A stretch of DNA of 64,000 bases from Desulfovibrio sp. JC022 (lineage in GTDB: Bacteria; Desulfobacterota; Desulfovibrionia; Desulfovibrionales; Desulfovibrionaceae): the NCBI RefSeq assembly GCF_010470665.1, contig NZ_VOPZ01000006.1, positions 160,224-224,223 on the forward strand. Reading direction: 5' to 3'. A program made the position numbers and the translations under genes. Within the stretch, counting starts at the first letter, position 1. The number at the start of each line of letters is the position of its first letter. A model generated the notes under the pieces. The model was given only the letters and a program-made list of their open reading frames with translations. It had not been told where the DNA came from and did no database searches. Below, piece by piece: positions 1-11,035 of this stretch.

Positions 1-1136
1 AGAGCATCCCAGGCCCCCGGGTAAGGAGTATTTACAAGACCAAAGCTATCAGTTCCATACTGCATTGCCACCGCCATGGAATCAGCAACAGAACATATTG
101 CTGATTCAATACAGAATTCCCCGGAACGACTCCCGTGATGCCCGACCACTCCGGCAGTAATCGACGGTGGAATATTCCAGAGTTTAAAAAGGCTCCCAAC
201 AAGATCGCAATGGTCAAATCCAAAAATGATTGACTCTGCTTCGCAATAACTGATGCCGCGAGCCATGCGCAGCTCAAAGGCCATATCAATCTTTTCCGGA
301 CACTGCTGTAGCATGATCAACTGTCCTACGTCATGGAGCATTCCCACAACAAAACATTTATCCTGCGATACGCCGGGAACCTGCAAGGCTAAAATACGGC
401 AAAAAACAGCACAGGCAAGCGAATGCTTCCAGAAGTCAGCCATGGAAAATCCCGTATTATGCTCGCCTTTGAACGCTTCCATTACCGAAACACTCAATGC
501 CAGCTGGCAGACTCCATTTGTTCCTACAAGAGAGACAGCTCTGCTCAAGGACTCCACCGGCAGATCAAAACCATATAAAGGACTGTTGACCAGACTGATC
601 AGCTTTGCACTAAGCCCTGAATCTTTAGAAATAATATCCGCAAGATTTTCTGAACCGGACCCCGGATCATTTAGGGCCTCCATTATCTTATAATAAATGT
701 CTGGAAAAGAAGCTAAACGGATACCGCTCTTTAAAAATGCGTCCGCGCTGGCAAAAAGAGGGGTCTCGGGGATATCTGGTTCACGGCCCATGGAAATCAT
801 CGTATGAGGTAATTCGTTATTTTTCTCCAGCTCTCTCACAAAATACTTAACGCTTACCTCCTTCAAAACTTCCATTGGAGCCACAGTCATGTCTGCATAT
901 GCAAAAATTCCATCCACATACTCCTTGGCAAGAGCATGTAGCTGGGGGTCAGCATCAGATTCCCCAGCTCCTTTGCCGCCGAGAACCTCAACTTCACTCA
1001 CACCCCAAATATTAAAAATTCGCAGGTGCCGCTCTTCGATAACGGTGTCAGCTGCCAGCAAAAAACGTCCATTGGCTCCTTTTACATCTTCAGCCAGACG
1101 CATTCCGACTTCTAAATCTCCAACAAAAATTTTCAT
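1..1136 (-). CDS. HDOD-domain signalling protein (3' end cut by window edge)
   Basis: Translating the minus strand from ATG at 1136 gives an open frame of about 378 codons with no stop before the window edge, so the C-terminus is missing. It begins MKIFVGDLEVGMRLAEDV, a common lead-in of HDOD proteins. After a roughly 150-residue N-terminal part comes an HDOD domain (PDIYYKIMEALND, SAKLISLVNSPLYGF) with an HD-like signature GMLHDVGQL near residue 275. HDOD proteins are non-enzymatic relatives of HD hydrolases that act in bacterial signalling and stress responses. The family is clear, but the specific role cannot be read from the sequence. It may respond to the signalling genes next door. Confidence 0.8.
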   Translation of the reverse strand, partial: MKIFVGDLEVGMRLAEDVKGANGRFLLAADTVIEERHLRIFNIWGVSEVEVLGGKGAGESDADPQLHALAKEYVDGIFAYADMTVAPMEVLKEVSVKYFVRELEKNNELPHTMISMGREPDIPETPLFASADAFLKSGIRLASFPDIYYKIMEALNDPGSGSENLADIISKDSGLSAKLISLVNSPLYGFDLPVESLSRAVSLVGTNGVCQLALSVSVMEAFKGEHNTGFSMADFWKHSLACAVFCRILALQVPGVSQDKCFVVGMLHDVGQLIMLQQCPEKIDMAFELRMARGISYCEAESIIFGFDHCDLVGSLFKLWNIPPSITAGVVGHHGSRSGEFCIESAICSVADSMAVAMQYGTDSFGLVNTPYPGAWDA

Positions 1137-1240
1137 AACCCACCCTTCACTATTGCAAAACAACTGAAAACTTAGCTTTAATTAATCACAATAACGATTG
1201 AAGAGCAATTAAAATATGAATTTACTTCACACAAAGATAA

Positions 1241-1268
1241 GGGAGGAACAGCTTCAGCTGTTCCTCCC
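1241..1268 (-). terminator. Strong hairpin, probable terminator of the HAD gene
   Basis: GGGAGGAACAGCT and AGCTGTTCCTCCC form a perfect 13-bp stem with a 2-base loop. It lies 32 bases past the stop codon of the HAD phosphatase on the minus strand and is followed there by TTATCTTTG, a weak U-rich tail. It also insulates that gene from the HDOD gene downstream. Confidence 0.65.
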
Positions 1269-1300
1269 TTAAAGAGCATACGTAAAAATAAATTTATAAA

Positions 1301-1963
1301 TCAAAGCAATGAAACCAAATCAGCCGGTGTATCCAGAACAATATTGGCCCCCGCTTTTACAAGCTCACTCTCTCCACGAAAGCCCCAGCCGGCCCCGATG
1401 GAAATCATTCCCGCATTGATCCCGGTTTTAATATCCACATCGGAATCACCTATAAAAAGGGTCTGTTGAGGGGCTGCTCCCATGGCCTTTGCAAGCTCAA
1501 GAGCCACATCCGGTTCAGGCTTGAGAGGAACATCCTTGCGGCCGCCGTAAACTTCAAAAAAGTCCACATCCGGCAGGAATTTATTCACGGCCTCAATAGT
1601 AAACTCATGGGGTTTATTGGAAAGAACAGCCATCTTTTTCCCGCAGGAAGCAAAATCGGCAAGCACTTCCGGAATCCCGGCATATGGCTTGGCAATGGTA
1701 TTGAGCCCCTTGTCGAACTCTTCAAGCAGGACGGGAACAAACGTCTCATAAACTTCATCAGTCCGTTTATCTTCAGGCAAAGCACGCCAAGCAAGTTTTT
1801 TAGCCCCGGCACCCACAAACGTCCGATAAGCATCCACCGGATGGGGCTGAAATCCCATGCGGGTTAAAGCGGCATTACCCGCAGCGGCAATCTCGCCCAG
1901 AGTATCGAGTAAAGTTCCATCCAAATCAAAAATCACAGCGGAAAAATCAAGTGAACATTCCAT
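1301..1963 (-). CDS. HAD-superfamily phosphatase, phosphoglycolate phosphatase-like
   Basis: A 220-residue HAD hydrolase with all four motifs visible: motif I FDLDGTLLDT near residue 13, motif II VLSNK near 115, the motif III lysine in PLKPEPDV, and motif IV IGDSDVDIKTG near 170. The helical cap between motifs I and II and the overall length fit subclass IA enzymes such as phosphoglycolate phosphatase (Gph). Substrate specificity cannot be decided from sequence; pyrophosphatase PpaX and other small phosphomonoesterases look alike. It is transcribed away from the response-regulator gene at 2077 and ends at a strong hairpin. Confidence 0.85.
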   Translation of the reverse strand: MECSLDFSAVIFDLDGTLLDTLGEIAAAGNAALTRMGFQPHPVDAYRTFVGAGAKKLAWRALPEDKRTDEVYETFVPVLLEEFDKGLNTIAKPYAGIPEVLADFASCGKKMAVLSNKPHEFTIEAVNKFLPDVDFFEVYGGRKDVPLKPEPDVALELAKAMGAAPQQTLFIGDSDVDIKTGINAGMISIGAGWGFRGESELVKAGANIVLDTPADLVSLL

Positions 1964-2076
1964 ATTTACAACCGAACTTTTTTAGAAGTTTACAATCTAT
2001 TTCCAGTAACGCATTGCCCTTGAATACGAAAAAAGGTAGTCGTTAAGGTATTACCCTGCACCTTACGGAGACAACC

Positions 2077-2460
2077 ATGCTGAATACACAAGCAAGTATC
2101 CTCATCGTAGACGACCATCAGGCCATGCGGCGTACTGTTGCCGATATCATGCGCATGCTGGGCTATTTTAACATACACTATGCCGAAGACGGGCTTATGG
2201 CCTTGGAGCAATTGGAAGAACATCCTTCGACCAGCCTTGTGCTGCTGGACTGGAACATGCCCCGCATGAGCGGACTTGATTTCTTACGAAAAATACGGAC
2301 CACTTCCGAGTACGAAAACCTTGCGGTGATCATGGTCACCGCTGAAGCGGAACAGGAGCTTGTGATGGAGGCTGTTGCCGCAGGGGTCACCAACTACATT
2401 GTCAAACCGTTTACCCCGATGACACTTGAAAAAAAGCTGAAGGAAGTCTTCCCCGGTTAA
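2077..2460 (+). CDS. CheY-like single-domain response regulator
   Basis: A 127-residue stand-alone receiver domain. The acidic pair is in ILIVDDH, the phospho-accepting Asp in LLDWNMPRMSG, the switch Thr in VMVTAEAE and the conserved Lys in YIVKPF. There is no output domain, so it should signal by protein contact as CheY does. It converges with the REC-kinase gene, with only nine bases between the stop codons. Its partner is unknown; the REC-kinase and the large hybrid kinase next door are the obvious candidates. Confidence 0.9.
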   Translation: MLNTQASILIVDDHQAMRRTVADIMRMLGYFNIHYAEDGLMALEQLEEHPSTSLVLLDWNMPRMSGLDFLRKIRTTSEYENLAVIMVTAEAEQELVMEAVAAGVTNYIVKPFTPMTLEKKLKEVFPG

Positions 2461-2469
2461 ACGGGCTGT

Positions 2470-3522
2470 CTACTGGGGAAGAGTTACCGCCACGGTGACC
2501 TCACCGTCAACACTTTCCATGGAAATATCCCCTCCATGGGCCTGCGCGATAAGCATTGCCGAATAAGTACCCAGCCCGGTACCCCGGTCCTTGCCGGAGG
2601 TGGCGTACTTGGCAAAAAATCTTTTCTTTATCTCTTCCGGCACCTCACCGGGATTATGCACTGAAATGCGAACTGCACCTTCCTGACGCTGAAGGCAAAC
2701 CCTTACCGCGCCCCCTTTAGGACAGGCATCCACGGAATTGCCCACAAGATTGCCCAGCATGGAATAACAGAGCAACTCCTCTGCTGTAATTTTAAATTCC
2801 TGATCCACTGCGGCAACACTCCCGTCAATCTCCAGCACAAGCTCAAGACCGCGCATCTGCGCAGTATCTTCATGGCCGATAAACACCTTGCGCACAACAG
2901 CGGCAAGATCCATTGATTCGGGGACAAAATTATAGGTTCCGCGCTCCATTTTAAACAGGGCGGTGGACATATTGATCATGGAAAGCAGGGTGTATCCGGC
3001 ATCTTCAATGCGCCCGAGCATGGACTTGATGTGCTCATCATACTCGCCGGACATAAGGATGAGCTGAGGCAGACTGATCACACTGGTCAGCGGGGATTTT
3101 AGGTCATGGCGCATGATACGTTCCACATCCTCACGTAAACGCACGGCCTCCCGTAATTCAAGATGATTCCTGACCCGCGCCTTGACAATATCAGGATTAA
3201 ACGGCTTGGCAATATAATCAATGGCCCCCAAGGCAAGCCCCTTGGTTTCGTCCCCGGCCTCGCTCAAAGAGGTGACAAATATTACCGGAATATCCTTGGT
3301 CTGCTCATCAGCCTTAAGTTCCCTTATGACCGCATAACCGTCCATCCCCGGCATCATCACATCCAGAAGAATGATATCAGGATCTTTACTCCTAGCCAGC
3401 TTAAGGGCTTTTTCCCCGTCCTTGGCCGCAATAATGGCATATTCATCCTTGAGCAGATCCATGAGTACATGCAGATTCTCAGGAGTATCATCAACTGCCA
3501 GCACAGTAGGTTTCTCTGTCAT
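2470..3522 (-). CDS. Response regulator fused to a histidine-kinase core
   Basis: 350 residues. An N-terminal receiver domain spans about 8-125 (LAVDDTPENL, ILLDVMMPGMDG, VTSLSE, AKPF). It is followed by a HisKA-like phosphorylation segment RIMRHDLKSPLTS near 140 and an HATPase domain (NLVGNSVDA, GTGLGTYSAML) to the C-terminus. There is no membrane segment, so it is cytoplasmic and probably a relay element. It is the last gene of a three-gene minus-strand run with the HD-GYP protein (12 bases upstream) and the giant hybrid kinase. The inferred flow is membrane kinase to one or both REC proteins, with c-di-GMP turnover as one output. Confidence 0.88.
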   Translation of the reverse strand: MTEKPTVLAVDDTPENLHVLMDLLKDEYAIIAAKDGEKALKLARSKDPDIILLDVMMPGMDGYAVIRELKADEQTKDIPVIFVTSLSEAGDETKGLALGAIDYIAKPFNPDIVKARVRNHLELREAVRLREDVERIMRHDLKSPLTSVISLPQLILMSGEYDEHIKSMLGRIEDAGYTLLSMINMSTALFKMERGTYNFVPESMDLAAVVRKVFIGHEDTAQMRGLELVLEIDGSVAAVDQEFKITAEELLCYSMLGNLVGNSVDACPKGGAVRVCLQRQEGAVRISVHNPGEVPEEIKKRFFAKYATSGKDRGTGLGTYSAMLIAQAHGGDISMESVDGEVTVAVTLPQ

Positions 3523-3534
3523 GCCTGTACCCGT

Positions 3535-4614
3535 TTACTGTTTGAGAGTTTCCCGCTCTTCATCAAAATCAGCGAACTCAAGAGCGATTTCCCTGAATTC
3601 TTCCTGTATTTCCAGAAAGATTTCAGTCAACCGGGGATCGAAATGGGTTCCACTCCCTTCGGAAATAATATTCACTGCCTTGGAATGGGGAAAAGGATCT
3701 TTATATACCCGTTTGGAAATCAGGGCATCATAAACGTCGGCAATAGCCATGATCCGCGCGGAAAGAGGAATGTCTTTCCCGGATGCGCCGCTGGGATATC
3801 CTGTGCCGTCCCATTTTTCATGATGGTAATAAGCAATTTCGCGGGCATGGTGCAGAAAGGAATTGCCGCCCAGAGCATTTTCCGCCCCGGCCAGAGCGTC
3901 ACATCCGTATTGCGAATGATTTTTCATTTCCGCAAATTCTTCATCAGTGAGGCTGCCCGGTTTAAGCAGAATGGCATCGGACACCCCGACCTTCCCCACA
4001 TCATGCAGCGGTGCAGAAAGGTAGAGCGTTTCAATCAGCTCTTCATTCAACTGGGAAGCAAATTCCTCCCTTTGCATGGCATACTCAGCGAGAATTTTCA
4101 CGTAGTTCTGGGTTCTGGCAATATGCCCCCCGGTTTCCGGATCCCTCCACTCGGCCAGAGTAGCCAGACACTCAATGGTCACCTTCTTGACCAGAGCCAG
4201 TTCTTTGGTGCGCTCCCTGACCAGCCGCTCCAGATGATCTTTGTGATCCTTAAGCTCCAGTTGATTCCTGACCCGAGCCTTGACCAGATCAGGGCAGAAA
4301 GGCTTCACAATATAATCCACCGCACCGAGAGCCAGCCCTCTGGCCTCGTCCTCTTCTTCCATAAGCACGGTGATAAAAATTACCGGAATGTCCTTTGTCC
4401 TGACATCAGCTTTAAGCCTTTCACAGACCTCGTAACCGTTCATCCCCGGCATCATGATATCCAGCAGGATGATATCGGGATGCGGCTTGTTCATGGCAAG
4501 TTCAAGGGCTTTTTCCCCGGTCTTGGCCGTGACAATGGCGTACTCACCTTTAAGGGCTTCCATGAGAACCTGTAAATTTTCTACAGTGTCATCAACAATC
4601 AATACCTGTTTCAT
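3535..4614 (-). CDS. REC-HD-GYP protein, probable cyclic-di-GMP phosphodiesterase
   Basis: 359 residues: a receiver domain at about 1-120 (VLIVDDTVENL, ILLDIMMPGMNG) joined by a short helical linker to an HD-GYP domain. The HD pair is in APLHDVGKVGV, the GYP-region motif is HHEKWDGTGYP, and ARIMAIADVYDAL supplies further conserved metal-site and structural residues. HD-GYP enzymes of this RpfG-like architecture hydrolyse c-di-GMP. The gene overlaps none of its neighbours but sits three bases from the large kinase gene, so the phosphorelay probably gates second-messenger breakdown. Confidence 0.9.
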   Translation of the reverse strand: MKQVLIVDDTVENLQVLMEALKGEYAIVTAKTGEKALELAMNKPHPDIILLDIMMPGMNGYEVCERLKADVRTKDIPVIFITVLMEEEDEARGLALGAVDYIVKPFCPDLVKARVRNQLELKDHKDHLERLVRERTKELALVKKVTIECLATLAEWRDPETGGHIARTQNYVKILAEYAMQREEFASQLNEELIETLYLSAPLHDVGKVGVSDAILLKPGSLTDEEFAEMKNHSQYGCDALAGAENALGGNSFLHHAREIAYYHHEKWDGTGYPSGASGKDIPLSARIMAIADVYDALISKRVYKDPFPHSKAVNIISEGSGTHFDPRLTEIFLEIQEEFREIALEFADFDEERETLKQ

Positions 4615-4617
4615 TAT

Positions 4618-7600
4618 TTACCCCTGTTCCTTGGCAAAAGACTCAAGTAAAGCCCGTGCAGTTTCACGGGCCTCATCCGTTTCAAAATCATCCATGGCCT
4701 GTACTATATTTCCGGCAACTTCCGCCATGTCGGTACCGGAAACCATTTTCTGGATATCCCCGGCAAACTCCATGGCCTGCACAACATTTTCATCGGTTAA
4801 AACAATAAATTCTTCCAGCTTGGCGCGCAGCTCTCCGGGATCGGGGGCATCACCTTGCAGTGCATCTTCCATTTGGTTTTCCGAACCATCATTGCCGGAA
4901 GATGTTTCCAGAAGATTGTCCAATCCTATTGCAACAATATCCATATGACTTTTCAAGTCCATAAGTAAATCATCAACATCCTTTTTCCCGGCCCGCAAGG
5001 CGCGTTCTACTTCTCCGGCAGAATGGGCAAGCTCATCTGCTCCGAGATTGGCGGCCACCCCTTTTACGGTATGGGCAATGCGGGTGGCGGTTTCAAGATC
5101 CTCCGCCGCAAGCTGTTCCCTGATTTCATCCGCGAAATCCAGATACTTAGCCCGGAACTGATTCAGGAGTTTACGGTAAAGATCCCGGTTTCCGGAAACC
5201 TTGACCAGCCCGGACTTAACATTAATCCCCGACACCCCTTCAAGGGGCAGACTATCTTCAGCCAGTTCACGCTCTTTAAGTTCGGTGGCAGAGACATAAT
5301 CCTCGGGGACCTCCCGCTCTCCGGGGCTGATCCACTCCACCAGAGTCCTAAGCAGCAGATCAGGGTCAATGGGCTTGGTGATATGGTCATTCATCCCGGC
5401 TTCCAGACTTTTTTCACGGTCCCCGGCCATGGCATGAGCGGTCATGGCCACCACGGGCAGCTCATCCGGGCTGACTCCTTTCTCACGAATTTCTAAAACA
5501 GCGGAAAGGCCGTCCAGAACCGGCATCTGAATATCCATAAGCACAAGGTCATACGCATTTTCAAAAACACCCTGCACTGCTTCCCGTCCATTGTTGGCAA
5601 TATCAACAACCATGCCTGCTTTTTCCAGCAATTCAAGGGCGATCTGCTGGTTGATTTCATTATCCTCAGCCAGCAGAACTCTGGCCCCGCGAATCTTGGC
5701 AAGCCCCTCCGGTTCCCTGGAAAGGGTCATTTTCCGCTGGGATTTATGCTCCACATCATGGCCGAAAACACCCATGATGGTATCAAACAGTACAGACTGG
5801 TTAACGGGCTTGATCAAAAAGGCCTCCAGACCTGCGCCCTCAGCCTGCTGCATGATCTCCTCACGCCCGTAAGCTGTAACCATTAAAATTTTGGGGAGCT
5901 TATGCCCGCTGTGTCTTTCAATGCGTCTGGCTGTTTCAATGCCGTCAAGACCGGGCATCTTCCAATCGAGCAGGACCAGCTCATAAGGATCGCCCTCTTT
6001 ATAGGCCTGCTCCAGCATATCCAGTCCCTGCTGCCCTGAATCGGCAGTGCTGACTTTAAAAGTCATACTCTCCAAGGCCTCGGAAAGAATCGCCTGTGCA
6101 GTGGGATTATCATCCACCACCAGTGCACGCAGACCGCGCAGGTCCGCAGCAGGCACGTAACTGACTGAAATTTTATCCCCTTTGCCCAGCAGGACACTAA
6201 AAGCAAATGTCGACCCCTGCCCGAGCTTGCTGTCCACCCGGACCTGCCCGCCCATCATTTCCACAATGCGTTTGCAGATCGCCAGCCCCAGCCCGGTCCC
6301 GCCGTATTTGCGGGTAGTGGAACCGTCCGCCTGAGAAAAGGATTTGAAGAGCCGGCCAATCTGCTCTTCGGTCATACCGATGCCCGAATCTTTCACCGAA
6401 AAAAACAGGGTTACGGAATCATCGGTCTCGGCCTGCTTTTCCACGGAAATAACAATATCGCCCTCTTCAGTGAACTTGGTGGCATTGTTGGTCAGATTGA
6501 TCAGCACCTGTCCAAGGCGTAACGGATCACCGACCAGATTATTAGGCACGTCAGGATTGACATGGAAAAGCACCTCAAGACCTTTCTCCTCCGCTTTGAC
6601 AGCCACCACATTGGCAAGGTTGTCCATGGTTTCATCAAGGCGGAAAGGAATATTTTCCATATCCATCTTCCCGGCCTCAATCTTGGAAAAGTCGAGGATG
6701 TCATTGATAATTCCGAGCAGATTATTGGCCCCGGACCTGATTTTGGAAAGATAGTCGTGCTGCTTGGCGGTCAGCTCGGTCTGCAAGGCCAGATGACTCA
6801 TGCCGATGATGGCGTTCATGGGAGTCCTGATCTCATGACTCATGCGGGCCAGAAAATCACTTTTGGCCCTGGTGGCCTCTTCCGCCTTATCGCGGGCCTT
6901 AAGCATCTCCTGCTCGGCCAGTTTGCGCATCTGCACTTCTCCTGCAAGACGTCTGTTGGACCGGACCACCACAAACAGAATCAAACCGGCCACACTGCCG
7001 ATACCGAGGACGATCTTTGCCACCATCCACAAATCAATTCCGCCCTCAACCCGCAAACTGATCCACTTGCGGATAACTGCTTCGGATTCCCTTTCGGTAA
7101 TGGAGCCGATGCCTTTATTCAGGATGGAAAGCAGGTGGGGTGACATGCCTTTGCGGGCGGCAAAACAAAGCTGGCGGGTGACGGGCAGTTGCAGGGCAAC
7201 CTTGAGATTGTACAGCCCGTTCTGGTTAATCAGAAATCCCAGAACTTCAAGGGTGCCCACGTAGGCGTCAGCCTCTTTCCCGGCAACCATCTTCAAACCG
7301 TTCAAGGCTCCATTTACAGGCACCAGATCCAATTGCGGATAATTTTCTTCCAGATATTTATGGGCGGCGTTGCCTTCGCTGACCCCGACCCTCATCCCGG
7401 CCAGATCATCCACACTGGAAATAAAAGGCATGTCCTGCCGGACAATAACCACCTCGGAAAGCTTAATGTAAGGGCTGGAAAATTCAAGAAACTGCTTGCG
7501 TTCCTTTGTCCTACTGGCAGCGGCCAGCATATCGGTTTTTCCTTCATGGATCAGGGCTACGGATTCACTCCACTTGTCAGTGGGGACCAGTTCAAGGGAA

Positions 7601-9939
7601 AGTCCGGTCCTCTCGGCCACCATATGAAGCAGGTCCGCGGAAATACCCTCATACTGTTTTGAGCGGGGATCAATGCGTTCAAGAGGGAGCCAATCCGGGT
7701 CCACACTGAACCTAACGATCGGACTGTTACGCAACCACAGCTGCTCTGCGCGACTGAGTTCCACCCGGCGTTGATTGCCTTCCCCGGTCCATTTTTTAAG
7801 GATTTCCCGCTCTTCCCTGCGGCTGACGGACTCCAGCACCCGGTCCAGAATCCCGGCCAGTTCCGGCCAGTCCTTACGCACCCCGATGGCCAGCACTGAA
7901 CCTTTCTTCTTGATCTTGCCCTGCACCCCTAGATTGGTAAGCAGATTACGCTCAATAAGATATACAGCCACCGCCCGGTTACCCACGTAAACATCAGCCT
8001 CACCATGAGCCACGGCTTCAAGGGCCGCAAGAGTGTCCGGGTATTCCTTGACCCTTGCGTGGGGATACTTGTCCCTGAAATATTTTACACTGAAAAATCC
8101 CCGTTCAAGGGCAATGGATTTAGCGGCAAGGTCCTTTTCAATCAGGAATTCATCACCGTCCGTACGCCCCACAATCACGTGGGGAATTATCATGTAGGGA
8201 TTGGTGAATTCAACGTAAGGTTCGCGGTCCTTTTTGGGAGTGACATCCATAAGGGCATCAATTCGTTTTTCCTTGACCGCCTCCAGATTTTCCTTGAACG
8301 GACCGGGTACGATCTTGAGCCTGCCGCCTAATCTTTTGTTGAGCATGTTCACATAATCCACGCCCAATCCTTCAGGTTCCCCACGTTCATTAACATAATC
8401 GAGCGGAGGCCATGCATTCATAATGGCGATGGATATCTGCGGATGTTCGTCCAACCATTTCAGTTCTGCATCGCTGAGCTGGAAGGAATCGCTCTGCCCG
8501 GAATAGTAAAGCTCGTCAGGGTCTGAAACCCACCTTTTTTCAATATCCGCATAGACCTGATAGGGAATTTCCTTGAACCCTCTATCTATCTTTTCAAGTA
8601 ATTCCGGCCTGCCTTTAAGTACTCCCGCCCTGATGGAATTGGAAAATACTGTATCCGGTGCCTTGATCAGAGCCCCTTTCATCTGCCAACCGTCCAGCTC
8701 GGCATCAACAGGTAGAACCTCATGTAACAGACCGTCCACACTCCCATTGAGCACAGCCAAAATCATCGCTTCCCCGTCGGGATAAGGAACTGCTTCAATT
8801 TTTGGAAATTTTTCTTCAAGATAACTCTGCTGAAATGAATCAGTCAGCACAGCAACCCGTTTACCGCTCATTTCTGCCAGCCGGACAGGTTTATGGTCCG
8901 AACGAAAAAACAAAGCCGTATCGACTTTAAATAATGGGCTGGAAAATTTCAGAAATTTATCCCGCGCCTCGGACTGAAAAAGACCGGAATGGATATCGGC
9001 GTTGCCGTTTTTAACAGCCTCCATGGTCCCGGCCCAACTATCGGGAATGAAATCCACAGGAATTTTGGTCCGTTCACTCCATGCTTTCCACAACTCCACC
9101 AGCAATCCTGTTGATTCTCCGTCCGGTCCGATCAGTGAAAACGGCGGGTAATCGCGATCAAGGGCAATGGTCAGGCTATCCGGGTCCCGCCCTTTTGCGG
9201 TTGCCACCCAGTGGCGGTTTATTGTTCTTTTTTCCTGCGGAGTGATCTTTTCCATGCCCTCATTGATCATGTGCAGAACATCTTTACGCCCTTGAGGAAC
9301 TGCCACCAGCCAGTCATTTCGATAAAGGGGCTGGCTGGTTTTATACCAGAACTTTGAAGCAAGGCCGCTTTGTTGCAGATAGGTCAGCCCCACAAGAGTT
9401 TCCGCAACAAATACCATCAACTTCCCGTTTTCCAAATCAGACATCATGGAATTGAAGTCCGGGTATTTCATAAGGACCGTTTCAGGCTGCTCTTTGCGCA
9501 GATAGTCAGCCGCAAGATCACCCGCAAGAACCCCGACCCGGTAAGGACGGATGTCATCATTACCCATGACCGGCAGGGATTTATGATAAAAAATGTGAGT
9601 ATCCCCACGGGTCAGGGGAACACCGTAGTCGAGATATTTATCCCGCTCTTTGCTGTAAAAAAGTCCGGCATGGGCATCGACCTGCCCATTTTTAATCATA
9701 TTCAAGGTCTCATTCCATGGTGCGGACTTGAAATCCAGTTCCCGCCCGGTCTTTTCCGACCAGAGCTTCCAGCTGTCAATAATCAACCCGTCTGCCTGAC
9801 CTTCACTGTTCTGAAATTCAAAGGGAATACAATCCTCGCAATATACAACTGAAAGAGGATCCTTTGACTGTTCAGCTGAAAAGGCAGTCTGCACTGAGAA
9901 CAAAAACAAAAGGAGAATAAAAAATCTTTTCAGAACCAT
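4618..9939 (-). CDS. BvgS-like hybrid histidine kinase with four tandem periplasmic binding domains
   Basis: About 1773 residues from ATG 9939. This start is preferred to an in-frame upstream codon because GGGAGG lies nine bases before it and a clear signal peptide ([20 protein letters not shown]) follows. Four amino-acid-binding-type (SBP_bac_3) domains start near residues 25, 253, 496 and 735, each opening with a variant of the PPFSxxxxxGxxxGLxVDL pattern. A membrane segment lies at about 972-995, HisKA ([16 protein letters not shown]) near 1030, then HATPase, two receivers (near 1261-1383 and 1413-1536) and an HPt domain ([15 protein letters not shown]) near 1600. It should sense small solutes in the periplasm and pass phosphate through an internal four-step relay. 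BvgS itself carries two such sensor domains. Confidence 0.93.
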   Translation of the reverse strand: MVLKRFFILLLFLFSVQTAFSAEQSKDPLSVVYCEDCIPFEFQNSEGQADGLIIDSWKLWSEKTGRELDFKSAPWNETLNMIKNGQVDAHAGLFYSKERDKYLDYGVPLTRGDTHIFYHKSLPVMGNDDIRPYRVGVLAGDLAADYLRKEQPETVLMKYPDFNSMMSDLENGKLMVFVAETLVGLTYLQQSGLASKFWYKTSQPLYRNDWLVAVPQGRKDVLHMINEGMEKITPQEKRTINRHWVATAKGRDPDSLTIALDRDYPPFSLIGPDGESTGLLVELWKAWSERTKIPVDFIPDSWAGTMEAVKNGNADIHSGLFQSEARDKFLKFSSPLFKVDTALFFRSDHKPVRLAEMSGKRVAVLTDSFQQSYLEEKFPKIEAVPYPDGEAMILAVLNGSVDGLLHEVLPVDAELDGWQMKGALIKAPDTVFSNSIRAGVLKGRPELLEKIDRGFKEIPYQVYADIEKRWVSDPDELYYSGQSDSFQLSDAELKWLDEHPQISIAIMNAWPPLDYVNERGEPEGLGVDYVNMLNKRLGGRLKIVPGPFKENLEAVKEKRIDALMDVTPKKDREPYVEFTNPYMIIPHVIVGRTDGDEFLIEKDLAAKSIALERGFFSVKYFRDKYPHARVKEYPDTLAALEAVAHGEADVYVGNRAVAVYLIERNLLTNLGVQGKIKKKGSVLAIGVRKDWPELAGILDRVLESVSRREEREILKKWTGEGNQRRVELSRAEQLWLRNSPIVRFSVDPDWLPLERIDPRSKQYEGISADLLHMVAERTGLSLELVPTDKWSESVALIHEGKTDMLAAASRTKERKQFLEFSSPYIKLSEVVIVRQDMPFISSVDDLAGMRVGVSEGNAAHKYLEENYPQLDLVPVNGALNGLKMVAGKEADAYVGTLEVLGFLINQNGLYNLKVALQLPVTRQLCFAARKGMSPHLLSILNKGIGSITERESEAVIRKWISLRVEGGIDLWMVAKIVLGIGSVAGLILFVVVRSNRRLAGEVQMRKLAEQEMLKARDKAEEATRAKSDFLARMSHEIRTPMNAIIGMSHLALQTELTAKQHDYLSKIRSGANNLLGIINDILDFSKIEAGKMDMENIPFRLDETMDNLANVVAVKAEEKGLEVLFHVNPDVPNNLVGDPLRLGQVLINLTNNATKFTEEGDIVISVEKQAETDDSVTLFFSVKDSGIGMTEEQIGRLFKSFSQADGSTTRKYGGTGLGLAICKRIVEMMGGQVRVDSKLGQGSTFAFSVLLGKGDKISVSYVPAADLRGLRALVVDDNPTAQAILSEALESMTFKVSTADSGQQGLDMLEQAYKEGDPYELVLLDWKMPGLDGIETARRIERHSGHKLPKILMVTAYGREEIMQQAEGAGLEAFLIKPVNQSVLFDTIMGVFGHDVEHKSQRKMTLSREPEGLAKIRGARVLLAEDNEINQQIALELLEKAGMVVDIANNGREAVQGVFENAYDLVLMDIQMPVLDGLSAVLEIREKGVSPDELPVVAMTAHAMAGDREKSLEAGMNDHITKPIDPDLLLRTLVEWISPGEREVPEDYVSATELKERELAEDSLPLEGVSGINVKSGLVKVSGNRDLYRKLLNQFRAKYLDFADEIREQLAAEDLETATRIAHTVKGVAANLGADELAHSAGEVERALRAGKKDVDDLLMDLKSHMDIVAIGLDNLLETSSGNDGSENQMEDALQGDAPDPGELRAKLEEFIVLTDENVVQAMEFAGDIQKMVSGTDMAEVAGNIVQAMDDFETDEARETARALLESFAKEQG

Positions 9940-10020
9940 CTGGAACGGCCTCCCGGAAAGCTTTGGAAACTGTGGACGGGCAGAGAGATAATAAATATCA
10001 TGAAAGGTAACTAATTGCGG

Positions 10021-10038
10021 CAATTGTGTAAACAATTG
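10021..10038. promoter_or_regulatory. Palindrome upstream of the large hybrid kinase
   Basis: CAATTG-tgtaaa-CAATTG, an 18-bp sequence with two palindromic hexamers, lies about 80 bases before the kinase start. On the minus strand TTTACA here, followed 17 bases later by TACCTT, gives a weak sigma-70-like promoter. The binding protein is unknown. Confidence 0.3.
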
Positions 10039-10060
10039 TAACTTTTAACATTGAAGAAAC

Positions 10061-10092
10061 AAAAAAAAACCGCAATGATCATAACACTGCGG
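10061..10092 (-). terminator. Intrinsic terminator after the glycosyltransferase operon
   Basis: Read on the minus strand, CCGCA ... TGCGG forms a stem (extended by a further 2-bp pairing) and is followed directly by nine T residues. It lies about 30 bases after the stop of the gene at 10122. Confidence 0.75.
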
Positions 10093-10121
10093 GGATTAAA
10101 GACTAACTTAACATCAAATGC

Positions 10122-11030
10122 TTATTCCGGGTAATCAAATTCCGCCCGGAGTACATCAAGAGCTATTTCTTCCTTGGTCTTGTACTTGTCTTTATCGATA
10201 AGCGTAGGCTGCCCGGTGGGCGGGACATCATGGTACATATACTTGTAGATGTCGAAATTAAGGCTGGTCTTATTGCGCAGATGCATCTCCCGGAACCATT
10301 GGCAACCTACATCCAAAATCTGCTTACCTACATTTATAAAGGCCCCGAAAGGAGTGACCTTGCCGACAGGCATGGTCATCTTGCGGGCAATCTTCATGTT
10401 CACAAGGCAGCACCATTCATTGACCCTGCATTCCGGCAACGGCCACGGCTGTTTGAAAAAGATGTCATGCATGCGCGGCAGATGGTAGGCCCGGACCTGC
10501 TTTCCTTCCGGCGGCTGGGCACTGCGGTAAAGATCGACCAGTTCCCGGAACTCCGGGCGGTAATCCATGTAAGTATCAGGTGAACATTTCCCGGAAAAAG
10601 CGGCGGGACAATACCAGCACTGCCCGATATGTCCGGCAGCCACATGGTCCCCGATTCCCTCGACCATGGCCCCGATAATATCCTTCCTGAAAATTGCATC
10701 GTTATGGATTATGAGTACATAATCCTTATCGCTCTTTTCCCAGCCGTACTGGTAACGCACGGAATGGCGGTATTCCTCATCATCCACCCGGTCCCATTCA
10801 ATAGGAAAGCAATAGTTCCAGTATTTGGGCATGAAATATTCAATCTTGTGGGATAACGCATCCAATACATATTGATGACAGCCCGCATCAATACCTTTGG
10901 TCTGAGTATTTTCCTCAATAAAATAAATTTTATCAATATGCTGTCCACTGGCCCGTTCAAGGGACAGCAAAGCAAGACAGGTTTGCAAGGGCTTGCCGCA
11001 AACACTGATGATCACATCAACCTTACTCAT
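10122..11030 (-). CDS. GT2-like glycosyltransferase-fold protein
   Basis: 302 residues. The start KVDVIISVCGKPLQTCLALLSL is the nucleotide-sugar-binding opening of GT-A fold, family-2-like transferases, and DYVLIIHNDAIFRKDII fits the acidic motif region with the usual DXD reduced to ND. No membrane segment is evident. It is five bases from the methyltransferase gene upstream and shares an operon with a second glycosyltransferase, suggesting assembly or decoration of a surface glycan or glycosylated protein. Donor and acceptor cannot be predicted. Confidence 0.65.
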   Translation of the reverse strand: MSKVDVIISVCGKPLQTCLALLSLERASGQHIDKIYFIEENTQTKGIDAGCHQYVLDALSHKIEYFMPKYWNYCFPIEWDRVDDEEYRHSVRYQYGWEKSDKDYVLIIHNDAIFRKDIIGAMVEGIGDHVAAGHIGQCWYCPAAFSGKCSPDTYMDYRPEFRELVDLYRSAQPPEGKQVRAYHLPRMHDIFFKQPWPLPECRVNEWCCLVNMKIARKMTMPVGKVTPFGAFINVGKQILDVGCQWFREMHLRNKTSLNFDIYKYMYHDVPPTGQPTLIDKDKYKTKEEIALDVLRAEFDYPE

Positions 11031-11035
11031 TGATC

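Noticed and set aside
3163-4575. Plus-strand open frame across the REC-kinase and HD-GYP genes
   Set aside because: It spans two real minus-strand genes and their gap, and its repeated segments merely mirror the two receiver domains.
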